From NCBI RefSeq assembly GCF_028553745.1, contig NZ_CP067129.1, forward strand, positions 416,501 through 480,500: a DNA stretch of 64,000 nt, written 5' to 3'. Below, one piece after another: positions 44,055 through 52,676 of the stretch; within the stretch, counting starts at the first letter, position 1, and each line of letters starts with the position of its first letter. Source of the DNA: Paracoccus seriniphilus. GTDB lineage: Bacteria > Pseudomonadota > Alphaproteobacteria > Rhodobacterales > Rhodobacteraceae. The notes beneath the pieces are model-generated. The model did not search any database and was not told where the DNA came from. It saw only the letters and a program-made list of their open reading frames with translations. Both the position numbers and the translations under genes were made by a program.

Positions 44055-45148
44055 TCCTGCCTTGGCGGGGATTTTCCGGCCTCGTCCGGGCTTTCCCCGA
44101 ACAGGCCCCGAAGCCCGCGCGTCACCAGATTCCCGACCCGCGGGCGGGGCTGCGCCATGAATGGCAGCGGGCGGCAGACCTCCATGGCGGCAATGCCGAC
44201 CCGTGCGGTCAGGGCGCCATTCACCACACCTTCGCCGAATCTGCGCGAGAGCTTGGCAAGGACGCCGCCCCCCGCAACGGTATGAATCAGGTCATCACCG
44301 GCGGCCACGGCACCTGTGGCGACCAGATGGGTCATCACCGTGCGCGCCAGACGCCATCCGCCGACCGCTCCGGCGCGTCCGCCATAGATTTCGGCCATGC
44401 GGCGGATCATCCGCAGATTGGCGGCCAGCGCCGCAGCGACATCGGCCAGCGCCAGCGGGATCAGCGCCGTTGCGGCGGCCACGGTGCGGGCGGCGGCCTC
44501 GATTTCCCGTCTGGCCTGCTGGTCCAGCGGTGCCATCAATTCGGTTTCCGCCATGGTCAGCAGGCTGTTGGCATCGAAGATATCGGCCTTCTGATCGGCC
44601 AGGCGCTGGCGCTGCCATTGCAACTCGGGGCGGTCGCGATAGAGCAGCTGCAGCTGGTTGCAGACCTTGCGGGCCTGTTCGATGCTGTCTTCGGCCAGCG
44701 CGGCACCGGCCTGCCGTTGAATCGCGTCGATCTTGGCAAAGCGTGCCCAGGCGCGATATTCGCGCCATGCCATGCCCAATGCGGCAAGAGTGAACAGGGC
44801 AAACAGCGCGATCCCGATCCAACCCAGAACGGGATAGCTGTTCAACAGGTTGTTGATGAAATCCAGCGCCGCAATGGACAGCAGAAAGGTGAACAGCGCC
44901 ACGCCCGAATTGATGAAGAAGCGGGTCAGCTTCGAGGGCGGACGCCCGACCAGACGGGTGACCATCTCCATCGTGCGCGGTCGCGGCAGCACCGGATCGG
45001 CATTGTCGATCGGCGGGGCGTCGGCGGGATTGGGGCCGGGATCCTCATGCAGATGTGTGCGCGGAGGAATGTCACGTTCCGGCTGCGGGCTGTCCTCGAT
45101 CTCGACCAGAACCGGTCTGCGGCGGGTGGGTTTCTTGTCTTCGGTCAC
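44051..45148 (-). CDS. ycjF: YcjF/TIGR01620 family inner-membrane protein (DUF697)
   Basis: The 365-residue protein has a Pro-rich cytoplasmic start, two membrane helices (LTRFFINSGVALFTFLLSIAAL and YPVLGWIGIALFALFTLAALGMA), then a helical domain ending in the DUF697 segment (GGGVLAKLSRRFGEGVVNGALTARVGIAAMEVCRPLPF). Translation starts at a GTG that overlaps the ycjX stop (GTGA). ycjX-ycjF pairs are common in proteobacteria and are linked to envelope stress; their biochemical function is unknown. Confidence 0.88.
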   Translation of the reverse strand: MTEDKKPTRRRPVLVEIEDSPQPERDIPPRTHLHEDPGPNPADAPPIDNADPVLPRPRTMEMVTRLVGRPPSKLTRFFINSGVALFTFLLSIAALDFINNLLNSYPVLGWIGIALFALFTLAALGMAWREYRAWARFAKIDAIQRQAGAALAEDSIEQARKVCNQLQLLYRDRPELQWQRQRLADQKADIFDANSLLTMAETELMAPLDQQARREIEAAARTVAAATALIPLALADVAAALAANLRMIRRMAEIYGGRAGAVGGWRLARTVMTHLVATGAVAAGDDLIHTVAGGGVLAKLSRRFGEGVVNGALTARVGIAAMEVCRPLPFMAQPRPRVGNLVTRGLRGLFGESPDEAGKSPPRQD

Positions 45149-46515
45149 AGCCGGTCTCCGATCAGGAACTCGGCGGCACGATCCAGCCGGATATGGGGCG
45201 GGCCGTCGCCGGGGCGGGCGGTCATCGGGGCGGGGGCGAAATTCATCACCGCGTAATCCCCGTCCAGCCATTCGGTCGCGCCCGAGCGTGCCGGTTGCAG
45301 CAGGGCCACCGGATCGGCGGGCAATTCGCCGGGATAAAGCGCTGCCTGGCGTCCATCCAGCAGTCGCCCGCGCACGGCGGGGAGTTCTTCGCCGTCCTGA
45401 CGGATGATGTCTTCGGTGGTGGTTCGCAGGGCCGCCAGAGACATCGCCTCGCTGCGGGCCCCGGAGAAATCGGCGCGGTCACGGGCTTCGCGCAGCATGG
45501 CCGAAAGGATTGCGGTCAGGCGGTTGTGCTGGACATGATGCAGATGGTCGGCCTTGGTGGCGGCGAAGAGGATCCTTTCGACCCGCCGCGTGCCCAGAAG
45601 TTGCGCCAGCCAACCGGCCCGACCGGGCTGAAAGGCCGAAAGGATCTCGGCCATGGCGCGGCGAATGTCCTCGATGGCCGCGGGTCCCTGATGGATCGCG
45701 CCCAGCACATCGACAAGCACCACTTGCCGGTCGATCCTGGCGAAATGGTCGCGAAAGAAGGGTTTGACGACCCGGGATTTATAGGCCTCGTACCGACGCC
45801 GGAATTCCTTGTGCATGCGGCTGCCCGCAAACCGTTCCGGCAAGGGGGCAAAGGTCAGCGCGGGAGAACCTTCCAGTTCGCCGGGAATCAGGAAACGTCC
45901 GGGCGTGCAATCGGACCATCCGGCATCGCGCGAGGCGAGCAGATGCGCGGTATAGCTGCGCGCCAGTTTCTGGGCGGTCGGTTCGTCCAGCCGGTCGCCA
46001 TCGGGCAACTCGGACAAGCTCTGTTGGTAATCTTCGGCTCCGGGGCGGCCCTGCATTCGGCCCAGAACTTCGGCGGACCATTCGTTGAAATCCTTTTCCA
46101 TCAGGCGCAGATCCAGCAGCCATTCGCCCGGGTAATCGACGATATCCAGATGGATGGTCTGGGGCCCGCGCAGCCCCGACAGGAACCCGCTGCGTTCGGT
46201 CCGCAGGGACAGGCGCAACTGGCTGACGTGGCGTGTGCCTTCGGGCCAATGCGGCTGGGGGCCGGTCAGTGCCGCCAGATATCGTTCATAGTCGAAGCGG
46301 GGCACGGTGTCGTCGGGCTGTGGTTGCAGCCATGCGGCCTTGAGGCTGCCATCGGCGGCGGCGCGCAGCGCATGCATGCGGCCGCGATCCATCAGATTGG
46401 CCACCAGAGACGTGATGAAGACGGTCTTGCCGGCCCGCGACAGCCCGGTCACGCCCAGCCGGATCACGGGATCGCCCAGTCCCAGCCCCCGCATCAATTC
46501 GCTGCCGATTCCCAT
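45145..46515 (-). CDS. ycjX: YcjX-like ATP/GTPase (DUF463)
   Basis: The 456-residue protein has the P-loop GVTGLSRAGKTVFITSLVANL and the block FDYERYLAALTGPQPHWPEGT typical of the YcjX/DUF463 family, plus VLVDVLGAIHQG and the G4-like FAATKADHLH. It is a predicted nucleotide-hydrolysing protein of unknown role, made with its partner YcjF from overlapping genes. It is divergent from hrpB. Confidence 0.92.
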   Translation of the reverse strand: MGIGSELMRGLGLGDPVIRLGVTGLSRAGKTVFITSLVANLMDRGRMHALRAAADGSLKAAWLQPQPDDTVPRFDYERYLAALTGPQPHWPEGTRHVSQLRLSLRTERSGFLSGLRGPQTIHLDIVDYPGEWLLDLRLMEKDFNEWSAEVLGRMQGRPGAEDYQQSLSELPDGDRLDEPTAQKLARSYTAHLLASRDAGWSDCTPGRFLIPGELEGSPALTFAPLPERFAGSRMHKEFRRRYEAYKSRVVKPFFRDHFARIDRQVVLVDVLGAIHQGPAAIEDIRRAMAEILSAFQPGRAGWLAQLLGTRRVERILFAATKADHLHHVQHNRLTAILSAMLREARDRADFSGARSEAMSLAALRTTTEDIIRQDGEELPAVRGRLLDGRQAALYPGELPADPVALLQPARSGATEWLDGDYAVMNFAPAPMTARPGDGPPHIRLDRAAEFLIGDRL

Positions 46516-46626
46516 TCTGCCCGCCGCATTGCCCTGGTTCTTTTCCGCAAGATAAGCAGCCCGGCAGGCTTTTCATAGGGCGGGCACGGGGTTCCTCTTG
46601 TCAGGCCCATGCGACATAAGACGGTC

Positions 46627-49062
46627 ATGCAGAACAAATTGCCCATTGATGACGTTCTTGATCCGCTGTGTGATGCGCTGATGGCGCAGGGGCGGGCGGT
46701 TCTGGTGGCACCGCCGGGGGCGGGCAAGACCACGCGGGTTCCGCTGGCGCTGCTGGATCGCATCAAGGGTCGGATCCTGATGCTGGAGCCGCGCCGCCTT
46801 GCCGCCCGTGCCGCCGCCGAACGTCTTGCCGAGCAACTCGGCGAAACGGTCGGCCAGCAGGTTGGATATCGGATGCGGGGTGACTCGGTCGCGGGCAGCC
46901 GCATCGAGGTCGTCACCGAAGGCATCCTGACGCGCATGGTGCAATCCGACCCTGAATTGAGCGGCATCGGCTGCGTCATTTTTGACGAATTCCACGAACG
47001 CAGTCTGAACGCGGATCTGGGGCTGGCCCTTGTCTGGGAGGCGCGCAACGCGCTGCGCGATGATCTGGCGGTGGTGGTCATGTCCGCCACGCTCGAGGCC
47101 GAGCCGGTGGCCGCGCTGCTGGATGATGCGCCGGTGATTCGCTCCGAAGGACGGGCCTTTCCGGTCGAGACCCGCTGGCTGGATCGGCCCCTGCCTGCGG
47201 CATCACGGTTGATCGACGAGGCCGCGCGGTTGATCCGGCGGGCCGAGCACGAAACCCGGGAGACCGGCGGCACGATCCTGGCCTTTCTGCCCGGAGAGGG
47301 TGAAATTCGCCGGGTCATGGGGGTGCTGAATGACTGCGATTGCGAGGTGCTGCCGCTGTTCGGGGCGCTGGAGGCCAGGGATCAGCGCAAGGCGCTGTCT
47401 GAACCGGGCAGCCGGCGGCGGATCGTTCTGGCGACCTCGATTGCCGAGACATCGCTGACCATTCCGCAGGTGAGGGTTGTGGTGGACGCCGGTCGCGCAA
47501 GACGGGCGCGCTTTGATCCGGGCAGCGGCATGTCCCGGCTTGTGACCGAGCGTGTCAGCCGCGCCGAGGCCGATCAGCGCCGCGGTCGCGCCGGGCGGGT
47601 GGCGCCGGGGATCTGCTATCGCATGTGGGCCAGGGCCGAGGAGGGCGCATTTCCCGCCTTTGCTCCGCCCGAAATCATGGTCGCCGATCTGTCCGGTCTG
47701 GCGCTGGAGCTTGCCGCATGGGGCGCGCAACCGGGGGATCTGGCCTTTCTGACGCCGCCACCCGAGGGCACGCTGGCCGAGGCGCGACAGCTGTTGCAGC
47801 AATTGGGTGCTCTGGATGGGGCAGGGCGGATCACGCCCCATGGCAAGGCGCTGGCGGCGCTGCCGTTGCATCCGCGTCTGGGCCATATGCTGTCACTGGC
47901 CGGAGAAGGCGCTGCCGAGCTGGCGGCGCTGCTGTCCGACCGCGATCCCCTGCGCGGCGCGCCAAGCGATATCGGTCTGCGTCTTGCCCTGTTGCGCGAC
48001 GCGCGGGCCTTTGCGCGTGAGCGGCCCTATCAATTTCATCAACCCGCGCTGAAACGCCTTCGGGATGAGGCCAGTCGTCTGCGGCGGCGCGCCAGAGAGC
48101 GCGGCAGGGATCAGCCCATGCGCGGGCTGTCGTCGGGTGCGATGGTGGCGCTGGCCTATCCCGATCGGATCGGGATGCGGCGCAAGGGCGATCAGCCCCG
48201 CTATGTGCTGTCGGGCGGCAAGGGCGCGGTTCTGCCCGCCGAAGACCCGCTGGCGGGGCAGCGTCTGCTCGTGGCGCTTGACCTGGCGGGGGATCAGCGC
48301 GAGGCCCGCATCCGGCTGGCTGCGCCGATCGACGAGGCCGTGCTGCGCGAGTTGTTCGCCGACCGGATCGAGGAGGTCGCGCTATGTGAATGGTCGCGCC
48401 GCGAAGGGCGGGTGATGGCGCGGCGGCAGGAACGCCTCGGCGCGCTGGTCCTGACCGATCGCGCATGGACAGAGGCCCCGCAATCGGCGGTGGCCGGGGC
48501 GGCGCTGGAGGGGCTGCGTCAGGTTGGCCTGCCATGGACACCTGCGGCGGCGCGACTGCGGGCACGGATGGCGCTGGTTGACGGCGAAGAAGCTGTGTCG
48601 GACGAGGCCCTGCTCGCGGATGGCGAATGGCTGCTGCCATGGCTGGGGCAATGCCGGACCCTGGCTGATCTGCGTGCGTTGGACCTGGTCGAACCCTTGA
48701 TGCAGCGGCTGGGCTGGGAGGGGCAGCAACGGCTGGCGGCGCAGGTCCCCGCGCATTTCCAGACACCGCTGGGGCGCAAGGTGCCAATCGACTATGGGCA
48801 TGAAACGCCCTCGATCCAGTTGCGCCTGCAGGAATTGTTCGGCGTGACCCGACATCCGGTCGTGGCCGGGCGTCCCCTGCGCATCAGCCTGCTGTCACCC
48901 GGCGGCAAACCGGTGCAGGTGACGACCGATCTGCCGGGGTTCTGGGCCAGTTCCTATGCTGAGGTGCGCAAGGAGATGCGTGGGCGCTATCCCCGCCACC
49001 CGTGGCCCGAAGACCCGACCAGTGCCGATCCGACGACGCGTGCCAAACCACGCGGGACATGA
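46627..49062 (+). CDS. hrpB: ATP-dependent helicase HrpB
   Basis: HrpB is a DEAH-family RNA-helicase-like protein. The protein (811 residues) has Walker A VAPPGAGKTTRVPL, the DEFH box FDEFHERSLN, VMSATLEAEPVA, ATSIAETSLTIPQVRVVVD and QRRGRAGRVAPG, then the HrpB-specific C-terminal domain ending VKYPRHPWPEDP-like (RYPRHPWPED). I chose the ATG at 46627 (MQNKLPIDDVL), close to the family start; an in-frame ATG at 46609 is the alternative. It is not the type III secretion HrpB. It stops 14 bases before the convergent DUF2794 gene. Confidence 0.94.
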   Translation: MQNKLPIDDVLDPLCDALMAQGRAVLVAPPGAGKTTRVPLALLDRIKGRILMLEPRRLAARAAAERLAEQLGETVGQQVGYRMRGDSVAGSRIEVVTEGILTRMVQSDPELSGIGCVIFDEFHERSLNADLGLALVWEARNALRDDLAVVVMSATLEAEPVAALLDDAPVIRSEGRAFPVETRWLDRPLPAASRLIDEAARLIRRAEHETRETGGTILAFLPGEGEIRRVMGVLNDCDCEVLPLFGALEARDQRKALSEPGSRRRIVLATSIAETSLTIPQVRVVVDAGRARRARFDPGSGMSRLVTERVSRAEADQRRGRAGRVAPGICYRMWARAEEGAFPAFAPPEIMVADLSGLALELAAWGAQPGDLAFLTPPPEGTLAEARQLLQQLGALDGAGRITPHGKALAALPLHPRLGHMLSLAGEGAAELAALLSDRDPLRGAPSDIGLRLALLRDARAFARERPYQFHQPALKRLRDEASRLRRRARERGRDQPMRGLSSGAMVALAYPDRIGMRRKGDQPRYVLSGGKGAVLPAEDPLAGQRLLVALDLAGDQREARIRLAAPIDEAVLRELFADRIEEVALCEWSRREGRVMARRQERLGALVLTDRAWTEAPQSAVAGAALEGLRQVGLPWTPAAARLRARMALVDGEEAVSDEALLADGEWLLPWLGQCRTLADLRALDLVEPLMQRLGWEGQQRLAAQVPAHFQTPLGRKVPIDYGHETPSIQLRLQELFGVTRHPVVAGRPLRISLLSPGGKPVQVTTDLPGFWASSYAEVRKEMRGRYPRHPWPEDPTSADPTTRAKPRGT

Positions 49063-49076
49063 GCCACCCGGGCAGG

Positions 49077-49412
49077 TCAGCCGATGGGTCGGATCAGCTT
49101 CTTGTCCAGCACCCGCAGGACCATGGCCAGATCATGACCGCGTTTCAGGATTCTCCCGTCCATGCCGATGACCGCATAGGCCCCCTGAGCGTTGCGCAGT
49201 TTGGGCCGTTTCTCGATACGATACAGCGGGTGTTCGGTGGCACGACGAAAGACACTGAAGATCGCGGCGTCGCGCAGGAAGGACATCCCATAATCGCGCC
49301 ATTCCCCGGCAGCGACAAATCGCCCGTACAGGGACAGGATCACGGCCAGCTCCTGCCGGTTGAAAACCACGCGATCGGGATCAGCCGGAAACGGCGGAGC
49401 GGCATTCATCAT
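49077..49412 (-). CDS. DUF2794 domain protein
   Basis: The 111-residue protein matches DUF2794, found in alphaproteobacteria, with FNRQELAVILSLYGRFVAAGEWRDYGM, FSVFRRATEHPLYRIEKRP and LRVLDKKLIRPI. Its function is unknown. No signal peptide is present, so it is cytoplasmic. Tandem ATG codons at 49412 and 49409 make the start ambiguous by one residue. It is convergent with hrpB. Confidence 0.85.
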   Translation of the reverse strand: MMNAAPPFPADPDRVVFNRQELAVILSLYGRFVAAGEWRDYGMSFLRDAAIFSVFRRATEHPLYRIEKRPKLRNAQGAYAVIGMDGRILKRGHDLAMVLRVLDKKLIRPIG

Positions 49413-49509
49413 GAACAAATGGTGACACCGGCTGCGGCGCAAATCAATGCGAAAAGAGGGAAAGACAGTTCAGGGGGCGCAACCGTTTCCGGCACCGCCC
49501 GCCGCTTGC

Positions 49510-49797
49510 CTAATAGCAGCTGACGCTGTCGATTCGTCCGTTGCTGCCATATTCGATGTTGAGCCGATCGGGTCTGAAATCAGAGGTGACGGCATCCTCG
49601 GGGCCGATCTGACGCGTGCCGATCGGGAATGACATCTTGTCCAGAATGTCGCGGGGCTGACCGATCAGCCCCTTGTATCCCGCGGCACCGCATTGATCGG
49701 CGGGTTCGTCCGGGGTGATCTCGCGCGGGGTGGGGGGGGCGCAGGCTGCCACCGTGAAGATTGCCAGGACGCCCAAAAGGGAAAACGACAGGCGCAT
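49510..49797 (-). CDS. I78-type peptidase inhibitor lipoprotein (copy 2)
   Basis: The 95-residue precursor has a lipoprotein signal (LLGVLAIFTVAAC) and a mature part with GLIGQPRDILDKMSFP, then RQIGPEDAVTSDFRPDRLNIEYGSNGRID and a C-terminal SCY. This is the I78 (Aspergillus elastase inhibitor-like) fold: a conserved G-x-x-x-x-x-L start, the R-x-x-x-P region and a final Cys that bonds to the early Cys. It lies four bases downstream of a second gene of the same type, so they are tandem paralogues in one operon. Confidence 0.85.
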   Translation of the reverse strand: MRLSFSLLGVLAIFTVAACAPPTPREITPDEPADQCGAAGYKGLIGQPRDILDKMSFPIGTRQIGPEDAVTSDFRPDRLNIEYGSNGRIDSVSCY

Positions 49798-49801
49798 CCG
49801 A

Positions 49802-50143
49802 TCAACCGCAGTCGATGTTGTAGATATTGCCCGAGGCATCCAGACGGAACACGAGCCGGAGCGGGTCATATTCCTGGGGCTCGATGCCGCGGTATTCGAC
49901 AACGCGATAGTTGCGCGTGATGCCCAGGGTCTGGATCACGGTGCCGGGCTGGCCCAGATAGGCGACGTAATCCTTGGCCTTGCACAGATCGGGCTGGCGT
50001 TCCTCAAGGCCGGCGATGCCTTCGGTCGGCACCGGGGGAAGGGTGACCACCGGCTCGGGCGCCGGCGTCGGCACAGGTGCCGGTGCGCAGCCTGCAAGCG
50101 TGGCCATGACAGCGGCAAATGGCAGAAACAAGGTCATCTTCAT
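49802..50143 (-). CDS. I78-type peptidase inhibitor lipoprotein (copy 1)
   Basis: The 113-residue precursor has a lipobox (ATLAGCAP), a Pro-rich linker (PAPVPTPAPEPVV) and an I78-like domain: DLCKAKDYVAYLGQPGTVIQ, RNYRVVEYRGIEPQEYDPLR, LVFRLDASGNIYNIDCG. The first and last Cys of the domain can form the family's disulfide. Members inhibit proteases or resemble inhibitors; the target is unknown. It is the first gene of the pair, and the second copy follows after four bases. Confidence 0.82.
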   Translation of the reverse strand: MKMTLFLPFAAVMATLAGCAPAPVPTPAPEPVVTLPPVPTEGIAGLEERQPDLCKAKDYVAYLGQPGTVIQTLGITRNYRVVEYRGIEPQEYDPLRLVFRLDASGNIYNIDCG

Positions 50144-50272
50144 GATGTCGGCGTCCCTCTGATGGGCCCGATTGCGGGCGGCTTGTGATTGTTGGCCGTT
50201 ATACGGGCTGTCAGTCTGGTTGAGAACCCGGCCGTCGGGTCACGTTTTCATCATGGCCCCGGCCCTTGTCAT

Positions 50273-50288
50273 GCCTGCGTCAGCAGGC
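50273..50288 (-). terminator. possible small hairpin around the tetR stop codon
   Basis: GCCTGC (50273-50278) pairs with GCAGGC (50283-50288) so that the TGA stop of tetR lies in the loop on the minus strand. No U-tract follows; a terminator role is doubtful. Confidence 0.25.
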
Positions 50289-50930
50289 TTTGGCGGCATG
50301 TCTTTGCCGACCGTCAACGGGCTGATAGCTTGCCAGGAAGATGCGGGCCGCCTCGGCGCTGACATCGCGGATATGGGCGGCATGCGCCTCGGGCGGCATG
50401 GCCGTGACCAGCAGGCGTTCCTGCAGGGTCGCGCCCGTCAGGCTGACCAGTTGATGCGCGGCGAGCAGGCTGTTCTGGATGACCAGTTCTTCCTGCGTCA
50501 CCCAACGGTCCAGATGCTGGCGGATGACATCGTAGAGAATGTCGTCAAGAACCTTCTGGTATTTCCCGGCGATATCGGGAAAGCGGTTCGCCTCGGCAAT
50601 ATTGACGCGAAGCAGGCAAAGCGGCAGGTCCGAATATTGCCACTGCGCGATCTGCCGGGCCATTTCAGGCAGGGCAGCCTGCGCGGGCATCGCGCTGTCG
50701 ATCTGGACAGGAGACTGCTGCGCCACTTCCTCCAGCTCATGCAGCATGACCTCGCGGAACATGACCGATTTTTCAGGGAAATAGCTGTAAAGCGTCGCCT
50801 TGGAGACGCGGGCCGCGCGGGCGATGTCGTCGACACTTGCACCGGCATATCCATCCCGCAGGAATATCTGCCTTGCTCCTACATGAACCTGTGCAAGTTT
50901 GCGCCCCTTGCGGGGGTGTTGAACTGTCAA
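50280..50930 (-). CDS. TetR/AcrR family transcriptional regulator
   Basis: The regulator has an N-terminal helix-turn-helix, GARQIFLRDGYAGASVDDIARAARVSKATLYSYFPEKS, typical of TetR, followed by a helical ligand domain. I chose a TTG at 50930 (216 residues) because the protein then starts TVQHPRKGRKLAQV, just before the HTH. An ATG at 51038 is also in frame but would add 36 residues from AT-rich DNA that looks like a promoter. It is divergent from glutamate dehydrogenase and may control it or itself; the ligand is unknown. Confidence 0.85.
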   Translation of the reverse strand: MTVQHPRKGRKLAQVHVGARQIFLRDGYAGASVDDIARAARVSKATLYSYFPEKSVMFREVMLHELEEVAQQSPVQIDSAMPAQAALPEMARQIAQWQYSDLPLCLLRVNIAEANRFPDIAGKYQKVLDDILYDVIRQHLDRWVTQEELVIQNSLLAAHQLVSLTGATLQERLLVTAMPPEAHAAHIRDVSAEAARIFLASYQPVDGRQRHAAKAC

Positions 50931-51151
50931 AATCGGAACCTCACAATACTGAAGTGCAAATGTGTAACTCGCCAAATGCTCGGGCGGTTCGGTCGATAAA
51001 ATGAAAAATGCTGAATTGCAGCCCTTAGGGAAAAGCAAAGTATGCTCTTTACGTCAAGGGCAGGAATGCGCCGTGGAACATCGGACAGACTTGTCCTAGC
51101 TTCCGCGATGAAGGCCTCGAATCGCCTTTGCACTGACCGGAGGAAACACTG
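50931..51151. promoter_or_regulatory. AT-rich tetR / glutamate dehydrogenase divergent control region
   Basis: This 221-base region is clearly AT-richer than its neighbours, and its plus-strand end has the good ribosome site CGGAGGAAA before the dehydrogenase ATG. It should hold promoters for both genes. I see no perfect operator palindrome. The plus side has TTTACG and other partial boxes but no clear -35/-10 pair. Confidence 0.4.
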
Positions 51152-52579
51152 ATGTGCGCCGCAACCAACTCGTTCCGCGATTCTGTCGATCGGATGTTCG
51201 CCCATGCTGCCGGATTGATGGAGTTGCCCCCCGGTCTGGAAGAAAAGATCCGGGTCTGCAATTCGACCTATACCGTACGTTTCGGAGTGCGGTTGCGCGG
51301 CGAATTGCACACTTTCACCGGTTACCGTTCGGTCCATTCCGAGCATATGGAGCCGGTCAAGGGCGGCATCCGTTATTCGCTGGACGTCAACCAGAACGAG
51401 GTTGAAGCCCTGGCTGCGCTGATGAGCTATAAATGTGCGCTGGTCGATCTGCCCTTCGGGGGGTCGAAAGGCGGGCTGCGCATTGATCCGCGTGCCTGGA
51501 ACGAGGATGAGCTGGAAAAGATCACGCGCCGCTTTACCTATGAATTGTCGCGCCGCAATCTGATCTCGCCCAGCCAGAACGTGCCGGCCCCGGACATGGG
51601 CACCGGGGAGCGCGAAATGGCCTGGATGGCCGATGCCTACAAGCGCCTGCATCCCGATGACATCAACGCCAAGGCCTGTGTGACCGGCAAACCCCATAGT
51701 GCAGGCGGAATCGACGGTCGGGTCGAAGCCACCGGACGGGGTGTTCAATATGCCTTGCAGGAGTTCTTCCGTCACGAAGATGTGATGAAGCGCGCCGGGC
51801 TGGAGGGGACTCTGGCAGGCAAGCGGATCATCGTGCAGGGTCTGGGGAATGTGGGCTATCACGCCGCGCAGTTCCTCTCGACGGAAGACAAGGCGCTGAT
51901 CACCACGGTCATCGAACGCGATGGGGCGATCACCAATCCCCAGGGCATCAATATCGATGCGTTGCGCGGCTATATTCAGTCGACAGGCGGCGTTCGTGGC
52001 TTTACCGGCGGCGAGTATCGCGAGGAAGGGCTGCTGGCGCTGGAGGATGAATGCGACATCCTGATCCCGGCTGCCGTCGAAAGCGTCATTCACGCCGAGA
52101 ATGCCGAGCGGATCAAATGCAAGGTGATCATCGAGGCTGCCAACGGTCCCGTGACTGCGGATGCCGATGCAATCCTCAAGCGCAAGGGCGTGGTGATCAT
52201 CCCCGACATGTATGCCAATGCCGGCGGTGTGACCGTGTCCTATTTCGAATGGGTCAAGAACCTGTCGCAGATCAGCCTTGGCCGATTGGAGCGCCGTCAC
52301 GAAGAGGCGCGCGCACGCATGCTGGTTGAGGAACTGGAGCGGCTTTCAGCCGATACCGGGCTGAACTGGACCCTGTCACGCGGTTTCAAGCAGGCCTTCC
52401 TGACCGGGGCGGACGAACTGGAACTGGTGCGTTCGGGCCTGGAGGACACGATGCGCGAGGCATTCGGCAAGATGAGGGAGGTTTGGCTGGCCAACCCCCG
52501 CGTCGATGACCTGCGCACAGCCGCCTATGTCGTGTCGATTCGGCAGATTTCCAATGTTTACGGTTCGCTTGGGCTGTAA
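51152..52579 (+). CDS. glutamate dehydrogenase (Glu/Leu/Phe/Val type)
   Basis: The 475-residue enzyme converts glutamate to 2-oxoglutarate and ammonia. Landmarks are VKGGIRYSLDVNQNEVEALA, the catalytic Lys in DLPFGGSKGGLRIDP, VPAPDMGTGEREMAWM, GRGVQYALQEFF and the Rossmann IIVQGLGNVGYHAAQFL. The C-terminal half has the E-A-A-N-G-P-x-T motif (IIEAANGPVTADAD). The size and the pattern fit NAD-linked hexameric enzymes. The ribosome site CGGAGGAAA is strong. A hairpin follows. Confidence 0.94.
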   Translation: MCAATNSFRDSVDRMFAHAAGLMELPPGLEEKIRVCNSTYTVRFGVRLRGELHTFTGYRSVHSEHMEPVKGGIRYSLDVNQNEVEALAALMSYKCALVDLPFGGSKGGLRIDPRAWNEDELEKITRRFTYELSRRNLISPSQNVPAPDMGTGEREMAWMADAYKRLHPDDINAKACVTGKPHSAGGIDGRVEATGRGVQYALQEFFRHEDVMKRAGLEGTLAGKRIIVQGLGNVGYHAAQFLSTEDKALITTVIERDGAITNPQGINIDALRGYIQSTGGVRGFTGGEYREEGLLALEDECDILIPAAVESVIHAENAERIKCKVIIEAANGPVTADADAILKRKGVVIIPDMYANAGGVTVSYFEWVKNLSQISLGRLERRHEEARARMLVEELERLSADTGLNWTLSRGFKQAFLTGADELELVRSGLEDTMREAFGKMREVWLANPRVDDLRTAAYVVSIRQISNVYGSLGL

Positions 52580-52589
52580 CTGACCAAAG

Positions 52590-52616
52590 GGCGCGATCGG
52601 ATGTTCCGGTCGCGCC
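52590..52616 (+). terminator. hairpin after glutamate dehydrogenase
   Basis: An 11-bp stem (52590-52600 with 52606-52616, one G-T wobble, arm GGCGCGATCGG) with a five-base loop lies 10 bases beyond the stop. No T-run follows, so termination may be rho-assisted or the hairpin may only protect the 3' end. Confidence 0.5.
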
Positions 52617-52676
52617 GTATCACGCGTGGCTTTCGTGGCTGCGGCGGGATTGGGTATTTGCGCGAAGAAGAAACCG

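Noticed and set aside
46627..49062. HrpB as a type III secretion regulator
   Set aside because: The name is shared, but the DEFH box and helicase motifs show the DEAH helicase; there are no secretion genes nearby.
50925..50930. TTGACA as a -35 box for tetR
   Set aside because: The hexamer coincides with the TTG start codon chosen for tetR, and no -10 lies at the right distance downstream that would still leave the protein intact.
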